Shown here: in pieces, positions 1 to 6,258 of the stretch
Layout of the letters: every line of letters starts with the position of its first letter
How positions within the stretch are numbered: position 1 is the stretch's first letter
NCBI GenBank assembly: GCA_016928125.1
Contig: JAFGLK010000100.1
Location: 1-9,456 of the forward strand
Length of the DNA stretch: 9,456 nucleotides
Source: Anaerolineae bacterium
Lineage (GTDB): Bacteria > Chloroflexota > Anaerolineae > UBA1429
Direction: 5' to 3'
The notes under the pieces: model-generated
The model's input: only the letters and a program-made list of their open reading frames with translations
Databases searched by the model: none
Told to the model about the DNA's origin: nothing
Translations under genes and position numbers: made by a program

Positions 1-744
1 GCCATGATCGCTGCGATCGAAAAGATCGCCCGGCGCGAGGGGATCGGCAGGATCCTGTCCGAGAACCTGGCCACGGCCGCCGAGATGATCGGCAACGGCG
101 CCGAGATGTACGCCGTGCACACCAAGGGGCAGGCCTTTCCCATGCACGAGCCCCGGGTGAAACGTGGCCTGGCGATCGGCTATGCCGTATCGCCTACTGG
201 CGCCGATCATGTGCACGCCTTGCACGACACAGGTCTGGCGATCGCCAATGAGGATGGCTTTAACCCCAATGGCTCGCTGCGCGGCATGGGGGCCTTTGAG
301 CCGCTCCCCTTGGAAGATCTGGGGCCCGACAAGGTGCGGGCCACGCTCTATAGCACCGTCGACTGCGTCACCTTCAACTGCGTGTCGATGTGCATCTTCC
401 CGGGCTGGAACATCAGCGACGTGGCTGAGATGGTGCGGGCGGCCACCGGCTGGGATGTGACCAGCTATGAGCTGCTGCGCGTGGGCGAGCGTGCCCTCAC
501 GCTAGCGCGACTTCACAACATGCGCCGGGGCTTTACCGTTGAGGATGACCGCCTGGCCGAGCGTAGCTATGGCCCCACGCGCAACGGCGCGTTGGAGGAT
601 GGCGGCATCGATCGCGAGGAACTGCGCGAGGCCCTGCACACCTACTATGGCATGATGGGCTGGGACCCCGAGACGGGCCTGCCCACGGTGGAAAAGCTCC
701 AGGAGCTCGGCGTCGGCTGGGCCGTGGAGTATCTGCCGAAGTAG
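1..744 (+). CDS. Aldehyde:ferredoxin oxidoreductase family protein, C-terminal part (5' end outside window)
   Basis: This reading frame is open from the first base and ends at TAG 742-744, so about 247 residues are present of a family that usually runs to about 600. Family members oxidise aldehydes (or related substrates) to acids with a tungsto- or molybdopterin cofactor and a [4Fe-4S] cluster, passing electrons to ferredoxin in the cytoplasm. Numbering from the Met at base 4, the diagnostic stretch is FPMHEPR (45-51) followed by GYAVSPTGADH (59-69), a typical AOR signature. Cys130 in NCVSMCIF (125-132) probably matches the last cluster-ligating Cys, in the family's DxxGLC pterin-binding motif. 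Here Asn125 replaces the Asp and Ser128 the Gly. The other three cluster cysteines lie upstream of the window, so cofactor competence cannot be judged. Substrate is unknown. The gene converges on lysS. Confidence 0.85.
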   Translation, partial: AMIAAIEKIARREGIGRILSENLATAAEMIGNGAEMYAVHTKGQAFPMHEPRVKRGLAIGYAVSPTGADHVHALHDTGLAIANEDGFNPNGSLRGMGAFEPLPLEDLGPDKVRATLYSTVDCVTFNCVSMCIFPGWNISDVAEMVRAATGWDVTSYELLRVGERALTLARLHNMRRGFTVEDDRLAERSYGPTRNGALEDGGIDREELREALHTYYGMMGWDPETGLPTVEKLQELGVGWAVEYLPK

Positions 745-772
745 TTTGGGCCTGAAGCATATACGCTATGGA

Positions 773-806
773 CAAGCCCCTGACTTGCTCGCAAGTCAGG
801 GGCTTG
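773..806. terminator. Perfect 15-bp inverted repeat between convergent genes, possible bidirectional terminator
   Basis: Bases 773-787 (CAAGCCCCTGACTTG) are the exact reverse complement of 792-806, with a CTCG loop at 788-791. It lies 28 nt after the AOR-family stop and 54 nt beyond the lysS stop, where a shared terminator would be expected. Neither side has a T tract, so it is not a textbook intrinsic terminator. It may work as an RNA 3'-end stabiliser or as a U-less terminator. Confidence 0.6.
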
Positions 807-860
807 GTCTGCGTCTAGGGGTAGCCGATGACTCTCCGCAGAGAGCCCTCCGGCCAGCAC

Positions 861-2330
861 TCAGCTGCGCAACTGCGGGAAGAGGATCACCTCGCGGATC
901 GACGTCTGATCGGTGAAGAGCATCACCATGCGGTCGATGCCGAATCCGAGCCCTCCTGTGGGCGGCATGCCATGCTCCAGCGCGACGATAAAGTCCTCAT
1001 CCAGAGGATGGGCCTCCTCGTCCCCCTTGGCGGCCGCATCGCTTTGGGCCGCGAAGCGCTCGCGCTGGTCGAGCGGGTCGTTCAGCTCGGTGAAGGCGTT
1101 ACCGCATTCGGTGCCCCCGATAAAGAACTCGAACCGCTCGACGAGATCGTCGCTCCCAGGCTTCTTCTTGGCCAGCGGCGAGACCTCTGTGGGATAGTCC
1201 ATGATAAACGTGGGCTGGATCAGCGTGGGCTGGACCGCCACCTCAAAGAGCTTTTCCACCAACTTGCCCCAAGACGGCTGAGCGACCAGATGTAGCCTCC
1301 GGCCTTGCGCCGTGGCCCACAGGCTGGCGTGATCGGGGTAGGCGTCAATGTCGATGCCGCTTTCCTGGAGGATGGCGTCGCGCATCGTGATCCGACGCCA
1401 GGGCGGCGCAAGATCGATCTTGTGGCCAGCGTAGCTGATGGTTTTCGACCCCAGCACCGTCTCCGCCACGTCCGAGTAGATCGCCTCCACCAGACGCATC
1501 ATGTCGTGATAGTCGGCGTAGGCCTGATAGAGCTCGATGGCCGTGAACTCGGGATTATGGGTGGTGTCCACGCCCTCGTTGCGAAAGTTGTGGCCGATCT
1601 CGTAGACGCGATCCAACCCGCCGATGATCAAGCGCTTGAGATAGAGCTCATCCGCGATGCGCAGGTAGAGCGTCTGATCGAGGGCGTTGTGATAGGTGGT
1701 AAAGGGCCTGGCCGCCGCGCCGCCGTAAAGCGGCTGCAAGATGGGCGTCTCCACCTCCAGGAATCCACGCTCGTCGAGCCAGCGTCGGATGGCCGAAACG
1801 ATGCGCGTGCGCAGGACAAAGATGTGCCGCACCTCTTCGTTGGCGAGCAGATCCAGATAGCGCTGCCGATAGCGGGTCTCGACATCTCGCAGCCCATGCC
1901 ATTTCTCGGGTAGGGGGCGCAGCGCCTTGGAGAGCAGCGCCCAAGAGGCGACCCGAATCGTCACCTCACCGGTGCGGGTGCGAAAGAGGACCCCCTCGAC
2001 GCCCACATGATCGCCCAAGTCAACCAGTTTGCGAAAGCGCTCGTACGATTCCTCGCCGACCACATCGCGCTGAAGGTAGATCTGGAGGGTTCCTGTGCCA
2101 TCGGCGATATGGGCGAAGGTCGAGCGACCCATCACGCGAATGGACATCAGCCGCCCCGGCACTTGGGCCTCGATCTCAGCTCCGTCGGTGGCCTCTTCAA
2201 AGGCACTCAGGGCCTCGATGGTTGTGTGCGTCCGTTCAACGCGCGCGGGGTAGGGGTCGATACCCGCCTCGCGCCAGGCCTCTAGCTTGATGATGCGCTG
2301 CTCGCGTCGGTCATTGGTGCTTGCTGGCAT
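861..2330 (-). CDS. lysS: Lysyl-tRNA synthetase, class II (LysRS)
   Basis: This cytoplasmic enzyme charges tRNA-Lys with lysine using ATP. The 489-residue product is normal length for bacterial class II LysRS. An N-terminal OB-fold anticodon-binding domain spans roughly residues 53-135 (for example FAHIADGTGTLQIYLQRD). The class II catalytic core follows: motif 1 region around FLEVETPILQP (190-200), GGAAARPF (203-210), motif 2 RVYEIGHNFRNEG (241-253, Arg250) with THNPEFTAIE (257-266), and motif 3 GGLGFGIDRMVML (459-471). The frame stays open a further 66 codons upstream, but that stretch overlaps greA and has no LysRS character. The ATG at 2330 therefore fits best, with a GAGAGA Shine-Dalgarno-like stretch at 2335-2340. 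It lies 25 nt downstream of greA on the same strand and is presumably co-transcribed with it. Nothing is missing from the catalytic motifs. Confidence 0.97.
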   Translation of the reverse strand: MPASTNDRREQRIIKLEAWREAGIDPYPARVERTHTTIEALSAFEEATDGAEIEAQVPGRLMSIRVMGRSTFAHIADGTGTLQIYLQRDVVGEESYERFRKLVDLGDHVGVEGVLFRTRTGEVTIRVASWALLSKALRPLPEKWHGLRDVETRYRQRYLDLLANEEVRHIFVLRTRIVSAIRRWLDERGFLEVETPILQPLYGGAAARPFTTYHNALDQTLYLRIADELYLKRLIIGGLDRVYEIGHNFRNEGVDTTHNPEFTAIELYQAYADYHDMMRLVEAIYSDVAETVLGSKTISYAGHKIDLAPPWRRITMRDAILQESGIDIDAYPDHASLWATAQGRRLHLVAQPSWGKLVEKLFEVAVQPTLIQPTFIMDYPTEVSPLAKKKPGSDDLVERFEFFIGGTECGNAFTELNDPLDQRERFAAQSDAAAKGDEEAHPLDEDFIVALEHGMPPTGGLGFGIDRMVMLFTDQTSIREVILFPQLRS

Positions 2331-2355
2331 GGATTCTCTCGGCCTCGATCCAATC

Positions 2356-2823
2356 TCAGGAGATGGCGGTGATCTCAAAGGCCGCCACCCCTCCGGGGGT
2401 TTTGACCTGAATCCGATCCCCGATGCGACGCCCCAGCAGGGCCATGCCCAGCGGCGACTCGTTCGATATCCGGCCGCGCGCCGGATCCGCCTCGGCGGCT
2501 CCCACGATCTGGTACGTCTCGGGCTCAAAGCCCGTCTCGATCACTGTGACCTGGGTGCCCAGCGCGACCACATCGGCTGAGCCAGCGTACTCGAGCTCTT
2601 CTGCATTGGCCAGGATCTCCTCGAGTTCAGCGATACGTCCCTCGAGCATCGCCTGCTCGCGCTTGGATTCAGAGTAGCCGGCGTTCTCGGCGAGATCGCC
2701 CTCTTCGATGGCGTCCTTGAGACTGCGAGCCATTTCGGGTCGCCTGACCGTGCGGAGGTACTCGAGTTCCTGCTCGATCTTCTGTCGTCCCTCAGGCGTT
2801 AGATAGTGGACCTTTCTTGGCAT
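2356..2823 (-). CDS. greA: Transcription elongation factor GreA
   Basis: GreA enters the secondary channel of backtracked RNA polymerase and stimulates cleavage of the nascent RNA 3' end, rescuing stalled complexes. The product is 155 residues, close to the usual 155-160. The N-terminal coiled-coil hairpin (about 1-75) carries the acidic tip GDLAENAGY (42-50), with the conserved Asp and Glu that place catalytic magnesium. The C-terminal FKBP-like domain ends in the familiar ISNESPLGMALLGRRIGD (119-136) and VKTPGG (140-145) signature. The ATG at 2823 is preceded by AGGGG on the minus strand (complement of about 2832-2836). It is the first gene of the greA-lysS operon, with its own promoter, and its leader holds a terminator-like hairpin and a short in-frame ORF (separate entries). 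Confidence 0.97.
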   Translation of the reverse strand: MPRKVHYLTPEGRQKIEQELEYLRTVRRPEMARSLKDAIEEGDLAENAGYSESKREQAMLEGRIAELEEILANAEELEYAGSADVVALGTQVTVIETGFEPETYQIVGAAEADPARGRISNESPLGMALLGRRIGDRIQVKTPGGVAAFEITAIS

Positions 2824-2826
2824 GAT

Positions 2827-2889
2827 TCAAGCCCCTGCAACAAAAAAAGAAACGCCGAAAGGCGTGCCCAACAGCGCTCCATGGAACAT
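2827..2889 (-). other. Possible 20-codon leader ORF upstream of greA
   Basis: On the minus strand an ATG at 2889-2887 opens a 20-codon frame that ends with TGA at 2829-2827. It is in the same frame as greA and leaves only one codon (ATC) between its stop and the greA ATG. The peptide begins MFHGALLG and contains four Phe, two of them from the U-rich tract. It spans the whole hairpin described separately, so a translating ribosome would block that hairpin. It starts only about 7 nt after the inferred transcription start and has no clear Shine-Dalgarno, so translation is unproven and it may be chance. Confidence 0.3.
2842..2865 (-). terminator. Terminator-like hairpin with U tract in the greA 5' leader
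   Basis: Read on the minus strand, the transcript has ACGCC-UUUC-GGCGU (bases 2865 to 2852), followed at once by UUC and seven U (2851-2842). This is the layout of an intrinsic terminator. It lies between the greA promoter and the greA ribosome-binding site, about 18 nt before the ATG, so it would act as an attenuator rather than end a gene. The stem is only 5 bp, so termination would probably be partial. Confidence 0.5.
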
Positions 2890-2902
2890 AAACTCGACAT
2901 TC

Positions 2903-2930
2903 ATTATACTTCACACCCGCAATCTGGCAA
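2903..2930 (-). promoter_or_regulatory. Promoter of greA-lysS
   Basis: On the minus strand there is a -35 element TTGCCA (complement of 2925-2930), a 16-nt spacer and a perfect -10 element TATAAT (complement of 2903-2908). Transcription should start near 2896, giving a leader of about 73 nt before greA. Confidence 0.75.
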
Positions 2931-3067
2931 AACGCTCTGCTCCTGTTCTGGGCTTCGATGATGGCTCCGAGCTTCGAGGCGAGCGGGCGACCGACAGGAG
3001 GACGGTCCCTCCCATCCGCTCTGGTCACAAGCTTGCGGGGCGGTTCTGCCTGGCGTACCGATACCGG

Positions 3068-3096
3068 TTGCGGCGGTCGTGTCCTTGGGCTAGAAT
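3068..3096 (+). promoter_or_regulatory. Promoter of the cohesin-like gene
   Basis: TTGCGG at 3068-3073, a 17-nt spacer and TAGAAT at 3091-3096 (5 of 6 to consensus) predict a start of transcription near 3103. The -35 overlaps the sequence ACCGGTT at 3063-3069. Confidence 0.5.
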
Positions 3097-3120
3097 GCCT
3101 CGAGCCGGAGCCGCGATTGT

Positions 3121-3129
3121 GGAGGAGGG
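3121..3129 (+). promoter_or_regulatory. Shine-Dalgarno supporting an alternative TTG start at 3135
   Basis: GGAGGAGGG lies 5 nt before an in-frame TTG (3135-3137) and about 18 nt after the inferred transcription start. This competes with the ATG at 3225, whose GGAGG (3217-3221) is only 3 nt away from it. A TTG start would add 30 Arg-rich residues before the signal peptide. Confidence 0.35.
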
Positions 3130-3224
3130 CGATCTTGGGTGGCAATCCGCGTCGGGCGCGCGGCAGGAGAGCGTCCCAGACGACTCGCCTGGTGGCGCCT
3201 TGGCCCATCCCTGGATGGAGGGCG

Positions 3225-4316
3225 ATGCGCCCTTTGATCTGGGTCATCCTGGCCTGCTTGCTTGTCGCTCGCGTCCACGTTCCGCCGCTCGATGCTGTTC
3301 GCGCTCAGACGCCGGTCGTGCGCTTTGAGCCGGCCAGCACCGAGATTGAGGTGGGCCAAGAGACAGAAATCCAGATCTACATCGATGATGTGGACGTGCT
3401 GCTCGGCATCGACCTGCGCTTCGAGTTCACCCCTGGCTTGGTGCAGGTCATCGACGTGGATGGGTCAACGGCGGGCATCCAGGTCGAGCCGGGCAGCCAT
3501 CCCTATCCTGATTATGTGGCCCGGAACGAGGTCGACAATGTGGAGGGCGTGGGTCTGTACACCATCGTACAACTGACCGTACAAGACCCGGCCATAGGCT
3601 CCGGTGTTATCGCCACGATCCGGATGCTGGGGGTGGAACCGGGCACGTGTCTCTTGGAAATACCCTTTGTCAGGGCGGTGATGTCCGAGACCGTCGACCT
3701 CTCTGCGAACGTGCAGGGGGGCGAGGTGGTGGTGTGGGAGGATGACGACACGCTCGTCGCGCCGTCACCCTTGCCGCCAGCCACGGACGCGTCGCCGTCT
3801 GCCTATCCGGAGCTGGAGCTGTCCACGCCCGTGGCCACGTCGGACCAGCCGGAAGCCTACCCGCCTGCAACACCCCAACCCCCTCCTCCGATGCAGACTG
3901 AGGTGACGCAGGTGCCCGGCATCGTTGCGGCGGAGCCGACGGTGCCGCCTGCGGATCGCCCAGCGAGTCTGCCGAGCCCTACTTCGCCAACACCGCCTGC
4001 GCAGGCGCCAACAGTAGGGGACGCTGGCTCGCCGCCCGTCGCTGCTCCGGTCCCAGGAGCGGGGGAGCCCGGTTCGCCAGCGCGGCCGCTTCCTCAAGCT
4101 CCTGGCGCGGGCGAGGCTGGCCTGGGATCCCAGCGCCAGACTTTTCTCATCCCGACGTTCGAGCCCCTGGCAACCCCACGGCCAAGCGTTGAGCGGCCCG
4201 AACCGTTCATTGCGCGTGAGCTCTTTGTCTGTATGGTCGTGACCCTCGCGGCCATCAGCCTACTTCTCACACTCTACCTCATTCGACATCCTGGGCGGCC
4301 GTCGGCGGGCACCTGA
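3225..4316 (+). CDS. Secreted, membrane-anchored cohesin-like domain protein with Pro-rich stalk
   Basis: The 363-residue product has four parts. A signal peptide MRPLIWVILACLLVARVH runs to about Ala-Gln near residue 27. A beta-rich cohesin-like domain covers about 30-165: VVRFEPAS, the GQETEIQIYIDDV strand, a LGIDLRFEFTPGLVQVIDV stretch and a later SGVIATIRMLG strand. A low-complexity Pro/Ala/Ser/Thr-rich stalk covers about 170-310 and includes PGAGE twice. A C-terminal transmembrane helix (about 333-353) is followed by a short basic tail (RHPGRP). The topology is a domain held outside the cell on a stalk. Cohesins classically bind dockerins in cellulosomes, but isolated cohesin-like domains also occur in surface proteins of unrelated role. 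No enzyme domain or dockerin is visible here, so its partner is unknown. The start is uncertain: ATG 3225 gives a clean signal peptide, while TTG 3135 has the better Shine-Dalgarno. It has its own promoter and no obvious operon partner. Confidence 0.75.
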   Translation: MRPLIWVILACLLVARVHVPPLDAVRAQTPVVRFEPASTEIEVGQETEIQIYIDDVDVLLGIDLRFEFTPGLVQVIDVDGSTAGIQVEPGSHPYPDYVARNEVDNVEGVGLYTIVQLTVQDPAIGSGVIATIRMLGVEPGTCLLEIPFVRAVMSETVDLSANVQGGEVVVWEDDDTLVAPSPLPPATDASPSAYPELELSTPVATSDQPEAYPPATPQPPPPMQTEVTQVPGIVAAEPTVPPADRPASLPSPTSPTPPAQAPTVGDAGSPPVAAPVPGAGEPGSPARPLPQAPGAGEAGLGSQRQTFLIPTFEPLATPRPSVERPEPFIARELFVCMVVTLAAISLLLTLYLIRHPGRPSAGT

Positions 4317-4421
4317 GGCTGCTCGTCAAGCCTTTCCGTCGTGTCGGCGCGCTTTTCGCCCGTCCTGCAGGTCATATCCGTGCTGCGACTGCAGGCCAGA
4401 GGGAGCGAAATATCGCCATAC

Positions 4422-4458
4422 TGACTCAAAAGAGTCAAGAATTTTGACACAACCGGTT
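4422..4458. promoter_or_regulatory. Overlapping palindromes at the moxR-type promoter (candidate operators)
   Basis: Three short dyads sit together. TGACTC-AAAA-GAGTCA is at 4422-4437. GTCAA-GAATT-TTGAC is at 4434-4448; it shares bases with the first and covers most of the -35 element. The perfect palindrome AACCGGTT is at 4451-4458, inside the promoter spacer. Their position suggests repressor or activator binding. The first dyad could also form a weak RNA hairpin ending the upstream transcript, but it has only a 4-U tract (4442-4445), several bases downstream. Confidence 0.45.
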
Positions 4459-4472
4459 ACCTGATGTATCCT
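4444..4472 (+). promoter_or_regulatory. Promoter of the MoxR-family ATPase gene
   Basis: A perfect TTGACA (4444-4449), 17-nt spacer and TATCCT (4467-4472) predict a start near 4479 and a leader of about 32 nt. AGAAGGGAG at 4498-4506 is the ribosome-binding site for ATG 4511. Confidence 0.65.
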
Positions 4473-4510
4473 TCCTTCTGGATAATTCGCTCTGTCTAGA
4501 AGGGAGTTAC

Positions 4511-5458
4511 ATGGCGCTCGTTCAAGAGGTTAGCGATAGGATTATTGGTAATGTTGAGAAGGTGATTGTAGGCAAACATCGCGAGGTGCAGCTGGCATTC
4601 GTCGCGATGCTGTGCCAAGGCCACATACTGATTGAAGACGTGCCCGGCGTGGGCAAAACGATGATGGCCAAGTCGTTGGCCAAGTCCATTGGCTGCAGTT
4701 TCAGTCGTATCCAGTTTACACCGGATCTGCTTCCCAGCGATATCACGGGCGTGTCGGTGTTCAACCCCAGCACGCGTGAATTCGAGTTTCGATCGGGACC
4801 GATCATGGCGCAGATCGTTCTTGCCGATGAGATCAACCGTGCGACACCGAAGAGCCAGTCGGCCCTGCTCGAGTGTATGGAAGAGCGCCAGGTCACGGTG
4901 GATGAGCATACGTATCGCATGCCCGAGCCGTTCATGATCATGGCTACCCAGAACCCTATCGAGTATGAAGGCACCTTCCCGCTTCCCGAGGCCCAGTTGG
5001 ACCGCTTCCTGATGCGTATCACCTTGGGGCACCCTCGGCCTGATGAAGAGATCGAGATTCTCGATAGCCAGCAGTATATCCATCCCGTGGAGACGATCGA
5101 TCAGGTCGTCGAACGGGACGAGCTGCTTGAGGCGCAAGACCAAATCCGCAACGTACACGTGAGCGATCTGGTCAAGAGGTACATCGTGTCGGTGGTCGAG
5201 GCGACGCGGCATCATCCGGACGTCTATCTTGGGGCCAGCCCGCGAGGGTCGCTTGCGCTCTACAAGACGGGTCAGGCGCTGGCCGCGATTCAGTCACGCG
5301 AGTATGTTTTGCCTGATGATATCAAGGTGCTGGCCGAGGTGACTTTGGCCCACCGGATCATCGTGAGCCCTTCAGCGCGCATCAAGAATGTCGATACGCG
5401 AGACGTGGTCCGCGAGATTCTCTCCGAAGTGCCTGTCCCGGGCAGCGGTGCACGCTGA
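4511..5458 (+). CDS. MoxR-family AAA+ ATPase
   Basis: This is a cytoplasmic AAA+ ATPase of the MoxR branch, thought to act as a chaperone that matures or activates partner proteins, often ones with a VWA domain. The 315 residues are full family length. Visible motifs are Walker A GVGKT (46-50, after EDVP), Walker B IVLADE (102-107), sensor 1 in MATQNP (144-149, Asn148), the Arg-finger region LPEAQLDRF (158-166, Arg165) and sensor 2 GASPRG (241-246, Arg245). The C-terminal helical lid follows. All catalytic residues are present, so it should be active. MoxR genes are commonly followed by a DUF58 protein and then transglutaminase or VWA proteins. Here the next gene is a GNAT acetyltransferase 68 nt away, and no such partner is in the window. 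The client is therefore unknown. The promoter carries candidate operator palindromes. Confidence 0.95.
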   Translation: MALVQEVSDRIIGNVEKVIVGKHREVQLAFVAMLCQGHILIEDVPGVGKTMMAKSLAKSIGCSFSRIQFTPDLLPSDITGVSVFNPSTREFEFRSGPIMAQIVLADEINRATPKSQSALLECMEERQVTVDEHTYRMPEPFMIMATQNPIEYEGTFPLPEAQLDRFLMRITLGHPRPDEEIEILDSQQYIHPVETIDQVVERDELLEAQDQIRNVHVSDLVKRYIVSVVEATRHHPDVYLGASPRGSLALYKTGQALAAIQSREYVLPDDIKVLAEVTLAHRIIVSPSARIKNVDTRDVVREILSEVPVPGSGAR

Positions 5459-5526
5459 CAGGCGCTGCCGCTGAGACATTCGGAATGCCCTCAAGGCCCG
5501 TCTAGCTGTGAGGTCCTCGATAGATC

Positions 5527-6066
5527 ATGCATGTTCGCCCCGCAACGGTTATGGACGCGGATCGCTGTCGGCGCTTGAGCGGCGCTTATGCGACCGGGCA
5601 TCTCTGGCAGGTGGATGAATCGATCGAGCAGGATCGCATTGCACTGGTTCTCAGCCGAATACGCATTCCGCGTCCTCTCCAAGTGCCCTATCCGGGGGAT
5701 GTGGGCGACCTCTTGGATCACTGGAAGCGGCGCGAGTGCTTTTTGGTGGCTGAGGATGCGGGCTCTGTGGCTGGATTCCTGGATGTGACCGTGGATCACG
5801 ACTCCTGGGAGGCCTGGGTTCAGCACCTCATCGTGCATCCGCCTTACAGACGGCAGGGCGTGGCGATGATGTTGCTGGAGGGGGCCGAACAGTGGACGCG
5901 CGGAAGCCGCTTGCGGTCTCTGACCGCCGCGCTGCAGCCCAAGAATGATCCGGCCATCCAACTCTTTGCCAAGCGCAACTACACATTTCGGGGTTTGATC
6001 GATCGTTACTTTGGCAACGGCGATGTGGCGTTGCTCTACGGTCGCGTCTTCTCGTATGAGCCGTGA
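5527..6066 (+). CDS. GNAT family N-acetyltransferase
   Basis: This is a 179-residue acetyltransferase of the GNAT fold, expected to move an acetyl group from acetyl-CoA to an amine; the substrate cannot be read from the sequence. The N-terminus HVRPATVMDADR (2-13) is the usual first strand and helix. The acetyl-CoA pyrophosphate loop (motif A) is seen as VQHLIVHPPYRRQGVAMMLL (98-117), in which RRQGVA is the R/QxxGxG/A signature with Ala at the last position. Motif B is recognisable in NDPAIQLFAKRNYTFRG (140-156), including the Asn and aromatic residues typical of RimI-like members. The ATG at 5527 is preceded by GAGGT at 5510-5514, a longish 12-nt spacing. It lies 68 nt after the MoxR-type gene in the same direction, so co-transcription is plausible. 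No terminator is seen between them. Confidence 0.9.
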   Translation: MHVRPATVMDADRCRRLSGAYATGHLWQVDESIEQDRIALVLSRIRIPRPLQVPYPGDVGDLLDHWKRRECFLVAEDAGSVAGFLDVTVDHDSWEAWVQHLIVHPPYRRQGVAMMLLEGAEQWTRGSRLRSLTAALQPKNDPAIQLFAKRNYTFRGLIDRYFGNGDVALLYGRVFSYEP

Positions 6067-6172
6067 CATAAGAGTCGTCACGAAACGCTGGAGCCTGCCG
6101 ACCCCCTCGCAATGCGTGGGCTGGTTTGACCTGTTGGCTATGCGTAGATCAGATCATGGGCGTCCGGCCGAC

Positions 6173-6202
6173 TTGACAGTATCGGTCTTTGCCAGGTATA
6201 AT
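6173..6202 (+). promoter_or_regulatory. Consensus promoter of the rpmH operon
   Basis: Perfect TTGACA (6173-6178) and perfect TATAAT (6197-6202) are separated by 18 nt, the strongest promoter in the window. Transcription should start near 6209, with a leader of about 50 nt. This fits a highly expressed ribosomal protein gene. No terminator-like hairpin is visible in the leader. Confidence 0.85.
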
Positions 6203-6258
6203 GCCCAGATGTCTGCGAACATGATCATCGCCCGCTGGGGTGTAATAAGGAGAAAAGG

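Larger units (their letters stand above)
2824..3224. other. Divergent intergenic region between greA and the cohesin-like gene
   Basis: These 401 bases hold the greA leader and its promoter (2824-2930) and a rightward promoter at 3068-3096. They also hold a possible longer 5' end of the cohesin-like gene starting at TTG 3135. Bases 2931-3067 show no RNA gene, repeat or convincing ORF. Reading frames that cross this region on either strand have no recognisable protein character. Confidence 0.6.

Noticed and set aside
1305..1913. 202-codon plus-strand ORF
   Set aside because: It is a shadow of lysS, which has all class II synthetase motifs on the other strand.
2331..2528. N-terminal extension of LysRS by 66 codons
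   Set aside because: The extension overlaps greA, has no LysRS similarity, and the shorter protein has normal length.
2792..3247. 151-codon minus-strand ORF across the divergent region
   Set aside because: It covers the greA promoter and leader and overlaps both flanking genes, with no recognisable domain.
4364..4395. CCTGCAG...CTGCAGG inverted repeat after the cohesin-like gene
   Set aside because: A 7-bp stem with an 18-nt loop and no T tract; it arises from two CTGCAG hexamers and is not convincing as a terminator.
4478..4487. DnaA-box-like TCTGGATAA
   Set aside because: A single copy with one mismatch to TGTGGATAA, with no cluster and no dnaA gene nearby.
4496..5215. 239-codon minus-strand ORF
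   Set aside because: It is antisense to the MoxR-type ATPase, which has all AAA+ motifs; the antisense product shows no family features.
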